From JAEXNA01 sp050486105 (GTDB lineage Bacteria; Vulcanimicrobiota; Xenobia; Xenobiales; JADMJV01), in NCBI GenBank assembly GCA_050486105.1, contig JBJHCR010000061.1, forward strand, positions 1 to 23,513: a stretch of DNA of 23,513 nt, read 5' to 3'. The first letter of the stretch is position 1. Each line of letters starts with the position of its first letter. Shown here piece after piece: positions 6,553-15,343 of the stretch. A program made the translations under genes and the position numbers. Under the pieces are notes generated by a model. That model searched no databases, was not told where the DNA came from, and saw only the letters and a program-made list of their open reading frames with translations.

Positions 6553-7953
6553 ATGAATGTCAGTGAACTCACTGAACTTGGGTTTCCCGTCTCGACCCAC
6601 AAACTCGTGTACCCTCAACTCAAGAGTATGAGCGAAGCCGGGCAAAGTCCAAAGGCTATGCGAACGTTCCTTGCCAAAGTGGTGGCTCACCCCCACAACT
6701 ATCTCGATCACCCGAGCCTGGCAGACTTGGCCAAAGCTCTCCTAAGTCGACAGAACACCGTCTTCCAAGAGCGTGCCCAGACGGCTCCGTGGCGGCAATG
6801 GGGCGACAATTTGGAAGCCGGCGCCGTGGCGCAGATGCACCACGCTTGCCGCCTGCCTATCGCGGTGGCCGGAGCCCTCATGCCCGACGCCCACCTAGGC
6901 TATGGACTGCCCATCGGCGGGGTCTTGGCCACTGAAAAGGCGGTGATCCCCTATGCCGTGGGCGTGGACATCGCCTGTCGTATGAAGCTCACAGTGCTGG
7001 ATTTGCCGCTTGATTCCCTCAGCAAACGTCAAGAAAAGCTCACCAGAATCCTGGAAGAAGAGACTCGCTTTGGAATGGGTGCCTCCTTTGAAGAACCCAG
7101 AGAGCACCAGGTCTTAGACGACGACTGGGGTGTCGTTCCGGTGACAAGAAGGGCTCGAGACAAAGCTCGCTTTCAGTTAGGCACCAGCGGCTCAGGGAAC
7201 CACTTCGTGGAGTACGGAGAACTGAAGATCGATGAACCGCAGCTCGGCCTGGAGCCTGGTCGCTACCTGGCGCTCTTGAGCCATAGTGGGAGTAGGGGAG
7301 CAGGGAGTGCCGTGGCCGACCACTACTCAAAACTTGCCATGGAATTGCACCCTGAGCTTCCCAAAGAGCTCAAACATCTGGCCTGGCTCGATCTCCAATC
7401 GGCCGAAGGTCAGGAGTACTGGGAGGCCATGCAACTCATGGGTCGCTTTGCTGCGGCCAACCACGAAGTCATCCATCGTGAGATCGCCCGCCGCTTGGGA
7501 GCCGAGGTCCTCGCCGATGTGGAAAACCATCACAACTTCGCCTGGAAGGAGCAACATCTAGGCCGAGAAGTGACCGTTCATCGCAAGGGGGCCACCCCAG
7601 CCGGGTTTGGAGTCCTAGGCATCATCCCCGGCTCCATGGCAAGCCCCGCTTTCGTGGTCCGAGGCAAAGGCTCGAAGGAGTCCCTCGCCTCGGCGAGCCA
7701 CGGAGCGGGTCGGGTCATGTCACGCTCCCAGGCCCTCAAGACTTTTTCTTGGGAGCAGGTGAACCAACAACTTAAGAAGGCTGGAGTGACTCTGTTGAGT
7801 TCGGGGCTCGACGAGGTACCCGGGGTCTACAAGAACATCCACCAAGTGATGTCCGAGCAAACGGACCTGGTAGAAGTCCTGGCCACCTTCCACCCTCGTC
7901 TGGTGAAAATGGCCCCTCCCGAACGCCGTGGGGGGAAAGGGCGAAAAAAGTGA
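6553..7953 (+). CDS. rtcB: RtcB-family RNA ligase
   Basis: RtcB joins RNA ends bearing 2',3'-cyclic phosphate or 3'-phosphate to 5'-OH with GTP and Mn2+, in RNA repair or tRNA splicing. In this 466-residue protein the metal-binding set is visible: D139 and C142 (GVDIACRM), H217 (GSGNHF), H244 (SHSGSRG), H326 (NHHNF), and H383 in SHGAGR, the histidine that carries GMP in characterised RtcB. The MPDAHLGYGLPIGGV segment (110-124) and the IACR variant place it with RtcB2-like members rather than the E. coli type. The C-terminus is basic (RRGGKGRKK). No archease or rtcA/rtcR gene is adjacent. The ATG at 6553 has no clear ribosome binding site. It appears monocistronic. Confidence 0.9.
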   Translation: MNVSELTELGFPVSTHKLVYPQLKSMSEAGQSPKAMRTFLAKVVAHPHNYLDHPSLADLAKALLSRQNTVFQERAQTAPWRQWGDNLEAGAVAQMHHACRLPIAVAGALMPDAHLGYGLPIGGVLATEKAVIPYAVGVDIACRMKLTVLDLPLDSLSKRQEKLTRILEEETRFGMGASFEEPREHQVLDDDWGVVPVTRRARDKARFQLGTSGSGNHFVEYGELKIDEPQLGLEPGRYLALLSHSGSRGAGSAVADHYSKLAMELHPELPKELKHLAWLDLQSAEGQEYWEAMQLMGRFAAANHEVIHREIARRLGAEVLADVENHHNFAWKEQHLGREVTVHRKGATPAGFGVLGIIPGSMASPAFVVRGKGSKESLASASHGAGRVMSRSQALKTFSWEQVNQQLKKAGVTLLSSGLDEVPGVYKNIHQVMSEQTDLVEVLATFHPRLVKMAPPERRGGKGRKK

Positions 7954-8069
7954 TCTGTTGTCCTGGATTTTTTGAAGCGCCTCAGGAACAGTTTTCCCCA
8001 GCCTTGGTTCCAAGAGAAAAATGGACTACGAGAGTGAACTGAGTCAAATAGTGTTCAAAAAGCGGTGAC

Positions 8070-10148
8070 ATGATTTCGCAAGAAGGCGAAAATAAGATTT
8101 TCTGGCAATGGACCCTCGATGAGAGGGCTGCTGTCGACCTTGGTCCTACCACTTCTCAAATGATAGGACAACTTCCCGGCGGAGAGCGAGGATTACCGAA
8201 AGACATCTGGCTTGAATCCATCCATCCCGATGATCGCCAAAAAGTTCAGCGAGAACTCTCTCTGGCCATGTCTCAAGGGAGTCACTTCCATTGCGATTTT
8301 CGCATCGTGGTCCCCGAAAGCCAAGAGGTTCGATACCTGAGTGCCTATGGCTGGCCCAGCACGGAAAGTACGACCCGAAGAACCAAGCTCGCCGGGCTGA
8401 CCATCGACGTGAGCGGGGCCAAGATGACCGAGCAGGGTCTGATGCAACAGGCGCTTCTCCAAGAGTTGCTCATGGAATTGGCAAGCACCTACATCAATGT
8501 TCCCTTGGAGACTGTCGACCAGACGATCGAACAGTCGTTAGGACGATTCGGTCGTTTTGTCCAGGCGGATCGCTGCTACCTCTTCGACTATGACTTTGCC
8601 CGAAATATCTGCATCAATACCCACGAGTGGTGCGAAGAGGGCATCGAGCCTCAGATCCAAAACCTGCAGGCCCTATCCCTTCTGGACCAGCACGACTGGG
8701 TCTTAGCGCACACCAGCGGTCAGACAGTCTATGTCCCCGACGTAGACAAGCTCCCAGCCGGGGACCCCCTCAAGGCAGTGCTCTATGCCCAACAGATTCA
8801 GAGCCTCATCGCGGTTCCTCTCATGGATGGAGACCGCTGTCTGGGCTTTGCCGGTTTTGACTCAGTTCGACAGAAGCATTCCTACTCTGAGGTAGAAAAA
8901 CGTTTGCTCACCGTCTTCGCCCACTTGCTGGTGAACGTGCGCAAGCGCCGGGAGGCCGCTCTGGAGCGAGAGAGTCTGCAAGCGGCTCTGATGCAGGCCC
9001 AGAAGAGCGAGTCCCTCGGTCGCTTAGCCGCAGGTATCGCCCACGACTTTAGCAACACCTTGAGTGTCATTATGTGTTGCGCCGATCTGGCTCTCAAACA
9101 GGTAGACCCATCCTCTCCGGTAGCCGAAGAGCTCAATGAAATTCGAGGGGCGGCCGTTCGCTCCGTGGCCCTCACTCGGAAACTGCTGGGCTTCGGACGA
9201 AAGCAACCAGTGGAGCCTCAGCTGCTGGACCTCAACGAAATCGTGAACAGCATGCTCAGCATGCTGAGACGGCTTCTCAGGGAGGACCTAAGCCTCATCT
9301 GGAAGCCCTCAGAGGCTCCCTTATGGACCCGGGTCGACCCCACTCAGGTGGATCAAATTTTGGTCAATCTGGTGGTCAACGCCAGAGATGCCGTCGCCAA
9401 CGATGGAACGATCGAAATCGAAACGGGACTGGCCGAATTCACGGAAAAAGACCTCACACACAATGATGAGGCCCTACCAGGTCGATACGTTCGACTTTCG
9501 GTGAACGACGATGGCATCGGAATTGATCCCGAGCAGATGAGCCTTCTTTTCGAACCCTACTTCACTACTAAAAGAGTAGGGGAGGGCACGGGACTCGGCC
9601 TAGCCACCATCTACGGAATCGTCCAACAAAACCGGGGATTTATCCAGGTGGCAAGCGAGCCCGATCGGGGAACCCAAGTGTCCATCTATCTTCCTTGTTC
9701 CGAGGATTTGGGTAAGATTTCGGATGTGGCTGACCCCGAAGAAATCAAGCACGCGACCCAGGCAACAATCTTGGTAGTGGAGGATGAGCCCTCTATTCTG
9801 AAAATAACCAAGAAGTTGTTAGAGAGGTTGGGCTATAGGGTGTTGGCCTTCTCATCTCCCGACGATGCCCTGGCGGCGCTGAGAGAACAAAACCCGACTT
9901 TGTCCTTGCTGGTGACCGACATCGTCCTCCCCGGAATGAGCGGGGTGGCCCTGGCTCGAGAGGCTCGAGAGCTCAAGCCCGAGCTTCCAACTCTTTTTAT
10001 CTCCGGCTACAGTCAGGAGACGGTGCAGCGAGAGAATATCTTGGAACCGCAAGCCAACTTCCTGCAGAAGCCGTTCACTCCCAGCCGCCTGTCCACCGCG
10101 GTGCAAGCCATCTTAGGACGATCGAGCGCGGTGGTTCCGGCCCCATAA
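8070..10148 (+). CDS. Soluble hybrid sensor histidine kinase (PAS-GAF-HisKA-HATPase-REC)
   Basis: A 692-residue two-component kinase with no membrane segment, so it senses a cytoplasmic signal. Order: PAS-like domain with IHPDDR (about 10-115), GAF domain (about 130-295), HisKA with phospho-acceptor H325 in GIAHDF, ATPase domain with N437 (NARDA), D481 (DDGIGID), FEPYFTTK and GTGLGL (506-511), and a C-terminal receiver (about 565-685) with acidic E571/D572, phospho-acceptor D617 and K667. All catalytic residues are present, so it should autophosphorylate and pass phosphate to its own receiver. No separate response regulator with an output domain is adjacent, so the final target is unknown. 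It stands alone between rtcB and a convergent gene. The start ATG has a weak ribosome binding site. Confidence 0.92.
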   Translation: MISQEGENKIFWQWTLDERAAVDLGPTTSQMIGQLPGGERGLPKDIWLESIHPDDRQKVQRELSLAMSQGSHFHCDFRIVVPESQEVRYLSAYGWPSTESTTRRTKLAGLTIDVSGAKMTEQGLMQQALLQELLMELASTYINVPLETVDQTIEQSLGRFGRFVQADRCYLFDYDFARNICINTHEWCEEGIEPQIQNLQALSLLDQHDWVLAHTSGQTVYVPDVDKLPAGDPLKAVLYAQQIQSLIAVPLMDGDRCLGFAGFDSVRQKHSYSEVEKRLLTVFAHLLVNVRKRREAALERESLQAALMQAQKSESLGRLAAGIAHDFSNTLSVIMCCADLALKQVDPSSPVAEELNEIRGAAVRSVALTRKLLGFGRKQPVEPQLLDLNEIVNSMLSMLRRLLREDLSLIWKPSEAPLWTRVDPTQVDQILVNLVVNARDAVANDGTIEIETGLAEFTEKDLTHNDEALPGRYVRLSVNDDGIGIDPEQMSLLFEPYFTTKRVGEGTGLGLATIYGIVQQNRGFIQVASEPDRGTQVSIYLPCSEDLGKISDVADPEEIKHATQATILVVEDEPSILKITKKLLERLGYRVLAFSSPDDALAALREQNPTLSLLVTDIVLPGMSGVALAREARELKPELPTLFISGYSQETVQRENILEPQANFLQKPFTPSRLSTAVQAILGRSSAVVPAP

Positions 10149-10178
10149 AAAATCGACACCTCCCATTTTCGGGAGATG
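10147..10178 (-). terminator. Terminator of the secreted stalk-domain gene (minus strand)
   Basis: On the minus strand CATCTCCC and GGGAGGTG form an 8-bp stem (one T-G pair) around the loop GAAAAT, followed after four bases by six T. The T run overlaps the stop codon of the convergent kinase gene. Confidence 0.75.
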
Positions 10179-10202
10179 CCGACCAGAGTTGGGATTCGAG
10201 AT

Positions 10203-11870
10203 TTACTGCCGGGTGACGCTGAGCACCACGGGAGGACTGTTGCGGTTATCACTGACAGTGAGTCTCACCTGCTGCCCGGAAGGTATCGACGAGCCATCGA
10301 AGGGCACGTCGAAGTGGCCCGAGGAGCCGGCGGTCACCGAGTTCGTCAAGCGCCGACTGGCCCCGACGATGCCTTCTAGGAGATTTCCAGAGGAGTACTC
10401 AGCGACCACGGTCACTGTTGCTCCCGGAGCGGTTTGGCCCTGCACATTGAAAACGGGGGGCAGAGCCATTCCATTTCTGATATTGGCCACACTGAGTTGA
10501 GTGGAAGCCGATTCGATCCTGAGCTGGTTCGAGGCAACGTTCTCTACGATTTGACCGTTTGGAAGGCGCACGCGTGAACGCACCTGTAGGGTCCCTTGAT
10601 CCTGGCTGCGCACCGTGTAACGACCCTCGTACTCTCCGCTGCGCACCTGCTGAAGAGCCATGGCCTGACTGTTTCCGACGGTGAAGGTTCCGCTGGAGTT
10701 GACGGGGGCCTGGAGCCGAACCACCACGGTTTGCCCGGCGGCAGCGCTCAGGGGCTCGAAAGTGAAGTTCTGCACTTGTCCTGTCTGGGCACCAGAACTC
10801 GGCTCGATAGTGAAAAACCAACTGTGGCTCAGGGTGTTTCCTGAGTTCGCGACAGCCTGGACCTCCACTTCATGGCGACCACTGGAGAGGTCGTAGGTCG
10901 GTCTCCAGGTCAAGCGGCGATTCTGAAGGGAGGCCTGATTGGAGAAGTTGACACCGTCGACGAAAAGCCTGACGGTTTCTGCTCTAACGTTCTCCGGGAA
11001 GTTCAAGGAGACTTGAGGGCGAACGGCAGCCACTGTTGAATCAGCAGCGGGTTGGGCCTGCCAGACACTTGTGGGGTCAGGTTGTGGAGAAGTGGCTTTC
11101 CCATCTCGCACAGTTATGGTGCGCTGAGCTTCTTGGGCCATCTCTCGACCGTTCTTGCGCAGAGTGGCCACTAGGACACCTTGCTCTACCTGAAGCCCTC
11201 GAGGAATAGTGTAGCGAGTCTGGTACCGTCCCGAGGACACTTCAGGTAAGGACACCGGCCGAGTCGCCCCCAGTATCTCGAAGCTGGCCTGGCCTCCCGG
11301 CTCACCATAGACGATGACTTCTATAACCTGTCCCGGTGCCATGGCCTCGGTAGCGTTGTGTATCACTCGGTCGACCCTTGGGGGTGCTCCACTATCGGTC
11401 GACGGGGAAGTCGAGCCCGGTCCGGGAGCGGTGCTAGCAGACCCGTCGGAAAAAAGCCGAACTGTTTGGGTGGCTCCATCCCATTTGACCTCCGCACCCA
11501 AGCTTTCCGAAACGAAACGCAAGGGGACCATAGTGCGACCACCTATGGTGTTGGCTGGAACATCCAGATAGCTCGTCTGTCCGTTGATCAGGGCGGTTCG
11601 ACTTCCGAGCTGGAGTTGAACTACGGTGTCCCCTTTGGTGGCCTTGATCGAGCGCGTTGCCGCATCGTAGAGGACGTCGGCTTGTAGAGCCTCAAAGATG
11701 CCCCTGAGAGGCACCATGAGTCGACCCTCGAGCATCAAGGGTGGTTGATCGAATTGGAGTCTTCGATTGTCGAGTTCGACAGCAATATCTCGAGCTAGAG
11801 CCGGACTGGACGTCGCCAGCAGACCGAACCCGAGAGCCAGAGTGACAATTTTCTGCAAAGTGATTCTCAT
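10203..11870 (-). CDS. Secreted protein: copper amine oxidase N-like (stalk) domain plus Ig-like modules
   Basis: A 555-residue exported protein. Residues 1-26 are a signal peptide (basic start, hydrophobic core, cleavage after ALA). About 27-140 form a stalk domain with two copies of the motif MVPLRxxxExLxAxVxxDxxT (MVPLRGIFEAL and MVPLRFVSESL), common in cell-surface proteins of Firmicutes and some other phyla, where it is thought to mediate envelope attachment. A Ser/Pro/Gly-rich linker (about 145-165) follows, then beta-rich modules: HNxxE..VYGEPGGQASF (about 170-255), a RLFVDG...SWFFTI module (about 290-355), a second GDPGG-like module and a final VxGQTAPGATVTV module. No catalytic site is visible, so a structural or adhesive surface role is likely. 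The gene downstream in the chromosome (11991-12938) shares these modules. The ribosome binding site is weak. Confidence 0.82.
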   Translation of the reverse strand: MRITLQKIVTLALGFGLLATSSPALARDIAVELDNRRLQFDQPPLMLEGRLMVPLRGIFEALQADVLYDAATRSIKATKGDTVVQLQLGSRTALINGQTSYLDVPANTIGGRTMVPLRFVSESLGAEVKWDGATQTVRLFSDGSASTAPGPGSTSPSTDSGAPPRVDRVIHNATEAMAPGQVIEVIVYGEPGGQASFEILGATRPVSLPEVSSGRYQTRYTIPRGLQVEQGVLVATLRKNGREMAQEAQRTITVRDGKATSPQPDPTSVWQAQPAADSTVAAVRPQVSLNFPENVRAETVRLFVDGVNFSNQASLQNRRLTWRPTYDLSSGRHEVEVQAVANSGNTLSHSWFFTIEPSSGAQTGQVQNFTFEPLSAAAGQTVVVRLQAPVNSSGTFTVGNSQAMALQQVRSGEYEGRYTVRSQDQGTLQVRSRVRLPNGQIVENVASNQLRIESASTQLSVANIRNGMALPPVFNVQGQTAPGATVTVVAEYSSGNLLEGIVGASRRLTNSVTAGSSGHFDVPFDGSSIPSGQQVRLTVSDNRNSPPVVLSVTRQ

Positions 11871-11990
11871 CCAACGAGATTTGCAACTGCCAAGTCAATT
11901 CCCTTCACTGGAAACTTCATGTCTAAGAGTGCCCTGGGTTTTCAGAGCGGAACCCTCATCGTGCCGAAGAGAATCGAGCGATTATGCGAC

Positions 11991-12938
11991 TCAGAAATGA
12001 TATCTCAAGGTGACGGGAACACTCCGATCTCCGGTCCGATTGACGGCGTAAACCGATAGGACCACCGAAAGATTGGGCAAACTCAATGGCACCCCGTAGT
12101 ACAGTTCGAAGAATCCCTCATCGTCAGCTCTGGTCTCGATGCTGCCTCCACCTCCCCCTACGGCAGTGTTGGGCGGCGGCGTGTTTCGGTTGAAGGACAA
12201 GCGAGGAACCAGGACCACTTTGCTGCCCGGCCGAGTTCGTCCGCGAATGGGGAAGTTGTTGGGCACACTTGAGCCCGATGGGGGAGAGAGGATACGAACC
12301 TTAAAGATGTGGCCAAAGATCGATAAAGGCTCGTCAGCTTCAAGTTCACTGAGACGTCCATCGATCAGGAGTCGCCCGGTCAAGGTCTCCCCCATGAACG
12401 AATCTCCTGGTTGCACGGTATAGGTTCCCGAATAGTGGCCGGGATTCTCTTCATCCTCAACCATAGGTTCGTCAGCCCCTTTGCCCATATGAAAAGTCGC
12501 GCGTCCTCCGGGATCACCCACTACGACGACCTCGAGTTCCTCGTACTCTCCTAAACCTTGAGCTCCGTTGTGAGTCACAGACTGAATAGCTCGGTGAGGT
12601 ACTACGGTGAACGACCATCTCTTGGTCACACCGTTGGCGAACTCTATCCTCGCCTGCACCTCGCCTTCACTCGGGGGACTCAAGGGCCGATAGCTCAGCA
12701 GAGTTTCGTGGCGCAGACACCAGGCCGTGACGTCTCGATCGTCGACGAAAAGTCGGGCCGTGTCTAAGGGAAGGGACTCAGCCAAGGGCCCTGATACGGT
12801 CGCCGACACGACCATCTCGTGACTGAAAACCTCCGATTCAGGAGCCGGACTCAACAGCAAAGTTGTGGGTTGAGCCTGGGCCAATAAGGCGGACACAACG
12901 ACGAAAAAGAGAGCCAACAAAGGCCTTGGATAACACAC
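11991..12938 (-). CDS. Secreted Ig-like modular protein, paralogue of the neighbouring stalk-domain protein
   Basis: A 315-residue exported protein. The start is GTG 12938, since an in-frame TGA lies 12 bases upstream; a short signal peptide ends near AQA (residue 22). It has no stalk domain. Modules in order: RLFVDD...YRP...RWSFTV (about 60-115), SVTHN...VVVGDPGGRATF with GHYSGTYTV (about 120-180), and IRGRTRPGSKVVLV (about 225-245) before a Gly-rich loop. The same modules occur, differently ordered, in the 10203-11870 product, which is transcribed in the same direction 120 bases downstream. No catalytic motif is seen. The role is unknown; a periplasmic or surface binding protein is plausible. 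The 120-base gap holds no clear terminator, so both genes may share a transcript. Confidence 0.75.
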   Translation of the reverse strand: MCYPRPLLALFFVVVSALLAQAQPTTLLLSPAPESEVFSHEMVVSATVSGPLAESLPLDTARLFVDDRDVTAWCLRHETLLSYRPLSPPSEGEVQARIEFANGVTKRWSFTVVPHRAIQSVTHNGAQGLGEYEELEVVVVGDPGGRATFHMGKGADEPMVEDEENPGHYSGTYTVQPGDSFMGETLTGRLLIDGRLSELEADEPLSIFGHIFKVRILSPPSGSSVPNNFPIRGRTRPGSKVVLVPRLSFNRNTPPPNTAVGGGGGSIETRADDEGFFELYYGVPLSLPNLSVVLSVYAVNRTGDRSVPVTLRYHF

Positions 12939-13210
12939 AGGGATAGTCTTTCAACCCCGGAGGGAGGCTACCTTTTTGGTAAAACTCCAGGCTTTGAAGG
13001 GTGAGCTTTCGAGAGGGAAGAACGCAGTCCAAACATCAATGCGGCGTTCGGTCGGTTCGTGCCGTTGCCCGGTGCTCGGGCGGTCCTTCCCAAGGAGAAG
13101 CGAACACAGAATACCGAGCTTGTATTCGAGAGAGATTCGACGTCGCGAGAAAGAAACACGGCCGCCAGAGGTGGGATCGAACCTGTCGGATGCTGCATCA
13201 AGGAGAGCTT
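12939..13210. other. Divergent intergenic region between the secreted-protein gene and fabF
   Basis: About 270 bases separate the divergent starts at 12938 (minus) and 13211 (plus), so promoters for both genes should lie here. The fabF frame is open back to 13001 but carries basic, low-conservation sequence there and is probably not translated. I found no convincing -35/-10 pair, RNA gene or operator. Confidence 0.5.
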
Positions 13211-14461
13211 ATGGACCTACATAGTCGACGCGTGGTAGTAACAGGTTTAGGGGTCGTCAGCCCGCTCGGCGTTGGGCTCGACACCTTCTGGGAGGCTTTG
13301 CGTTCCGGACGGAGTGGCATCGGACCGATCACCGCATTCGATCCTAGCGACTTTTCCACCAAGATTGCTGGAGAAGTTCAGAACTTCGACGTTGAAGATT
13401 TTCTCGATAAGAAAGACGCCAAGCGCAGCGATCGGGTCATTCACCTAGCCATGGGCGCCTCGCGCCTGGCTTTAGAGCACGCCGGCCTAGACTTAGAGCG
13501 CTGCGATCGAGAGCGCGTGGGAGTGGTGATCGGCTCCGGCATCGGAGGCATGAAGACCTGGGAAGAGCAGCACGCGAACTTGATGACCAAAGGTCCGCGC
13601 CGCATCTCGCCTTTCTTCATCCCCATGATGGTCCCCAACATGCCGTCCGGTCAGGTCAGCATCCTTCTGGGGTTGAAAGGCCCAAACTTTTCGGTCGTTT
13701 CGGCCTGTGCAACGGGAGGCAACTGCATCGCCAGCGCCTATGACGCTATCCGCCTCAACCAAGCCGAAGTTATGTTGGCCGGAGGGACCGAGGCGGCGAT
13801 AACCCCTCTAGGAATCGGCGGATTCTGCGCCATGCGAGCCATGTCGACCCGCAACGAGGAGCCTGCCAAGGCCTCACGACCTTTCGACAAGGGCAGAGAT
13901 GGGTTTGTGATGGGGGAGGGCTCAGGAGTCATTATCTTGGAGAGTCTCGAGCACGCCCTGGCCCGCGGCGCCAAGATCTTCGGGGAGCTTTTGGGATACG
14001 CAAGCACGGCGGACGCTCACCATATGACAAATCCGGATCCCGAGGGCCAGGGTGCCGCACGAGCCATGACGATCTGTCTTAAGGCCTGCGGTAAGAAGCC
14101 CGAGGATGTAGATTATATCAATGCCCACGGCACCAGCACTCCGGTGGGAGACCCTTGTGAGGTGAAGGCTGTGCGCGCGGTCTTCGGTGAACACTTTCAC
14201 AAAGTCGCGGTGAGTTCCAGCAAGTCCATGACTGGGCATACTTTGGGGGCCGCAGGAGCCATAGAGACGATCGTCTGTGCTCTAGCCTTGGAGCACCAGA
14301 TGGTTCCTCCCACCATCAACCTCGAAGAGATCGATCCCGAGTGTGCTATCGACGTGGTTCCCAACGTGGCCCGTGAGCAAAAGGTGGACTTCACCTTGAA
14401 CAACACCTTCGGTTTCGGAGGTCACAATGTGGTCCTGGGTCTGGGAGCTTGGAAGGGGTAA
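13211..14461 (+). CDS. fabF: 3-oxoacyl-[acyl-carrier-protein] synthase II
   Basis: Condenses malonyl-ACP with acyl-ACP in type II fatty-acid elongation. The ATG at 13211 is preceded by AAGGAG at 6-7 bases and begins MDLHSRRVVVTGLG, the usual FabF N-terminus, so the longer open frame from 13001 is rejected. The 416 residues carry the nucleophile C166 (ACATGG), H306 (NAHGTST), K338 and H343 (SKSMTGHT), and the terminal NNTFGFGGHN. Length matches E. coli FabF. rnc starts 3 bases after the stop, a fabF-rnc pair well known from Firmicutes, but acpP, often the gene before fabF, is absent here. Confidence in family and function is high. Confidence 0.95.
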   Translation: MDLHSRRVVVTGLGVVSPLGVGLDTFWEALRSGRSGIGPITAFDPSDFSTKIAGEVQNFDVEDFLDKKDAKRSDRVIHLAMGASRLALEHAGLDLERCDRERVGVVIGSGIGGMKTWEEQHANLMTKGPRRISPFFIPMMVPNMPSGQVSILLGLKGPNFSVVSACATGGNCIASAYDAIRLNQAEVMLAGGTEAAITPLGIGGFCAMRAMSTRNEEPAKASRPFDKGRDGFVMGEGSGVIILESLEHALARGAKIFGELLGYASTADAHHMTNPDPEGQGAARAMTICLKACGKKPEDVDYINAHGTSTPVGDPCEVKAVRAVFGEHFHKVAVSSSKSMTGHTLGAAGAIETIVCALALEHQMVPPTINLEEIDPECAIDVVPNVAREQKVDFTLNNTFGFGGHNVVLGLGAWKG

Positions 14462-14464
14462 AAG

Positions 14465-15343
14465 GTGAACGAACCTCCCTCGGAGACACTTGGAGAATGG
14501 CCCCAAGGTCTCTTTAGTGGTCTTGAGCCTCAAGATTGGAAAGACCTTGAGGACCGCCTGGGCTATCACTTCGTCAGTCTAGAGGTGCTCCAGCAAGCCT
14601 TCATCCACGAATCTTTGGTTAACGAGATCGGTCCTCGGCTGACTTCGAACGAGCGCCTGGAGTTCTTGGGGGACTCAGTATTGGGATTGACGGTGGTCGA
14701 GCACCTGTTCCGAATTTACCCCAAGGAACCCGAAGGCCACTTGGCCCAGATCAAGAGCTATTTGGTGAGTAAGAAGCACCTGGCACTCTGTGCCGAAAGG
14801 TTGAATTTGGGTCCCTACCTCCAAGTCGGTAAGGGAGAATTTTACGCCGGTGGAAGACGGCAAAGCAGCCTGTTGGCGAACTGCCTCGAGGCGGTCCTTG
14901 GGGCAGTTTTTCTGGACGGTGGTTTCAGTAAGGCCCGGCGAGTGATCCTCGGCTTTTTGGGAGACGACATCAAGAAAGGCTTGGGCGCGGTAAAGGACGA
15001 GAAAACTCGCCTGCAAGAGAAGGTTCAGACCGTCTTTCAAGCCCTTCCGGAGTACCGGCTTCTGTCGGAGTCCGGGCCTCCTCACGATCGTCGGTTCGAG
15101 ATTGAAGTTCGTTTGGCCGATCAAGCCTTAGGGTTTGGAGAAGGACACAGCAAAAGAGAGGCCGGTCGTCGAGCGGCCAAACAGGCCCTAAAACTCTTGC
15201 GAGAGCACGGAGAGGGCTGGTATCACCTCTTCGTCTCCAAGCTTCCGGTTCACCCTGGCAGCCGCGACCTGCTTGAGTCCCAAGAAGGGTCCGACTCTCA
15301 AGGGGCCGAGTCCACCCAGGGCAAAGGAACCTCCGACCTCTGA
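14465..15343 (+). CDS. rnc: Ribonuclease III
   Basis: Cleaves double-stranded RNA in rRNA processing and mRNA decay. The GTG at 14465 follows fabF by 3 bases, with GGAAGGGG upstream inside fabF. The 292-residue product has the signature NERLEFLGDSVL (62-73), the second metal-site helix LLANCLEAVLGAVFLDGG around E142, and a C-terminal double-stranded-RNA-binding domain (about 180-250, ending KREAGRRAAKQALKLL). At N139 most family members, including E. coli D114, have Asp; Asn occurs in some lineages as far as I recall, so activity is probably kept. About 40 extra polar residues follow the RNA-binding domain. The stop overlaps the presumed CTG start of the next gene. Confidence 0.95.
   Translation: MNEPPSETLGEWPQGLFSGLEPQDWKDLEDRLGYHFVSLEVLQQAFIHESLVNEIGPRLTSNERLEFLGDSVLGLTVVEHLFRIYPKEPEGHLAQIKSYLVSKKHLALCAERLNLGPYLQVGKGEFYAGGRRQSSLLANCLEAVLGAVFLDGGFSKARRVILGFLGDDIKKGLGAVKDEKTRLQEKVQTVFQALPEYRLLSESGPPHDRRFEIEVRLADQALGFGEGHSKREAGRRAAKQALKLLREHGEGWYHLFVSKLPVHPGSRDLLESQEGSDSQGAESTQGKGTSDL

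Noticed and set aside
7955..7995. Possible terminator after rtcB (CTGTT..CCTG with CAGGAACAG, then TTTT)
   Set aside because: The stem needs a 2-base bulge and has a 17-base loop with only four T, so it is too weak to list.
10149..10175. Plus-strand terminator for the hybrid kinase
   Set aside because: The hairpin exists, but the T run lies only on the minus-strand side, so it serves the convergent gene.
13168..13185. Possible tRNA T-arm (GGTTCGATCCC on the minus strand) upstream of fabF
   Set aside because: The flanking bases do not form the 5-bp T-stem, no acceptor, D or anticodon arms follow, and the upstream half would lie inside fabF.
13001..13210. Longer N-terminus for FabF from an upstream in-frame start at 13001
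   Set aside because: The extra 70 residues are basic and unlike the family, while the ATG at 13211 has a strong ribosome binding site and gives the normal FabF start.
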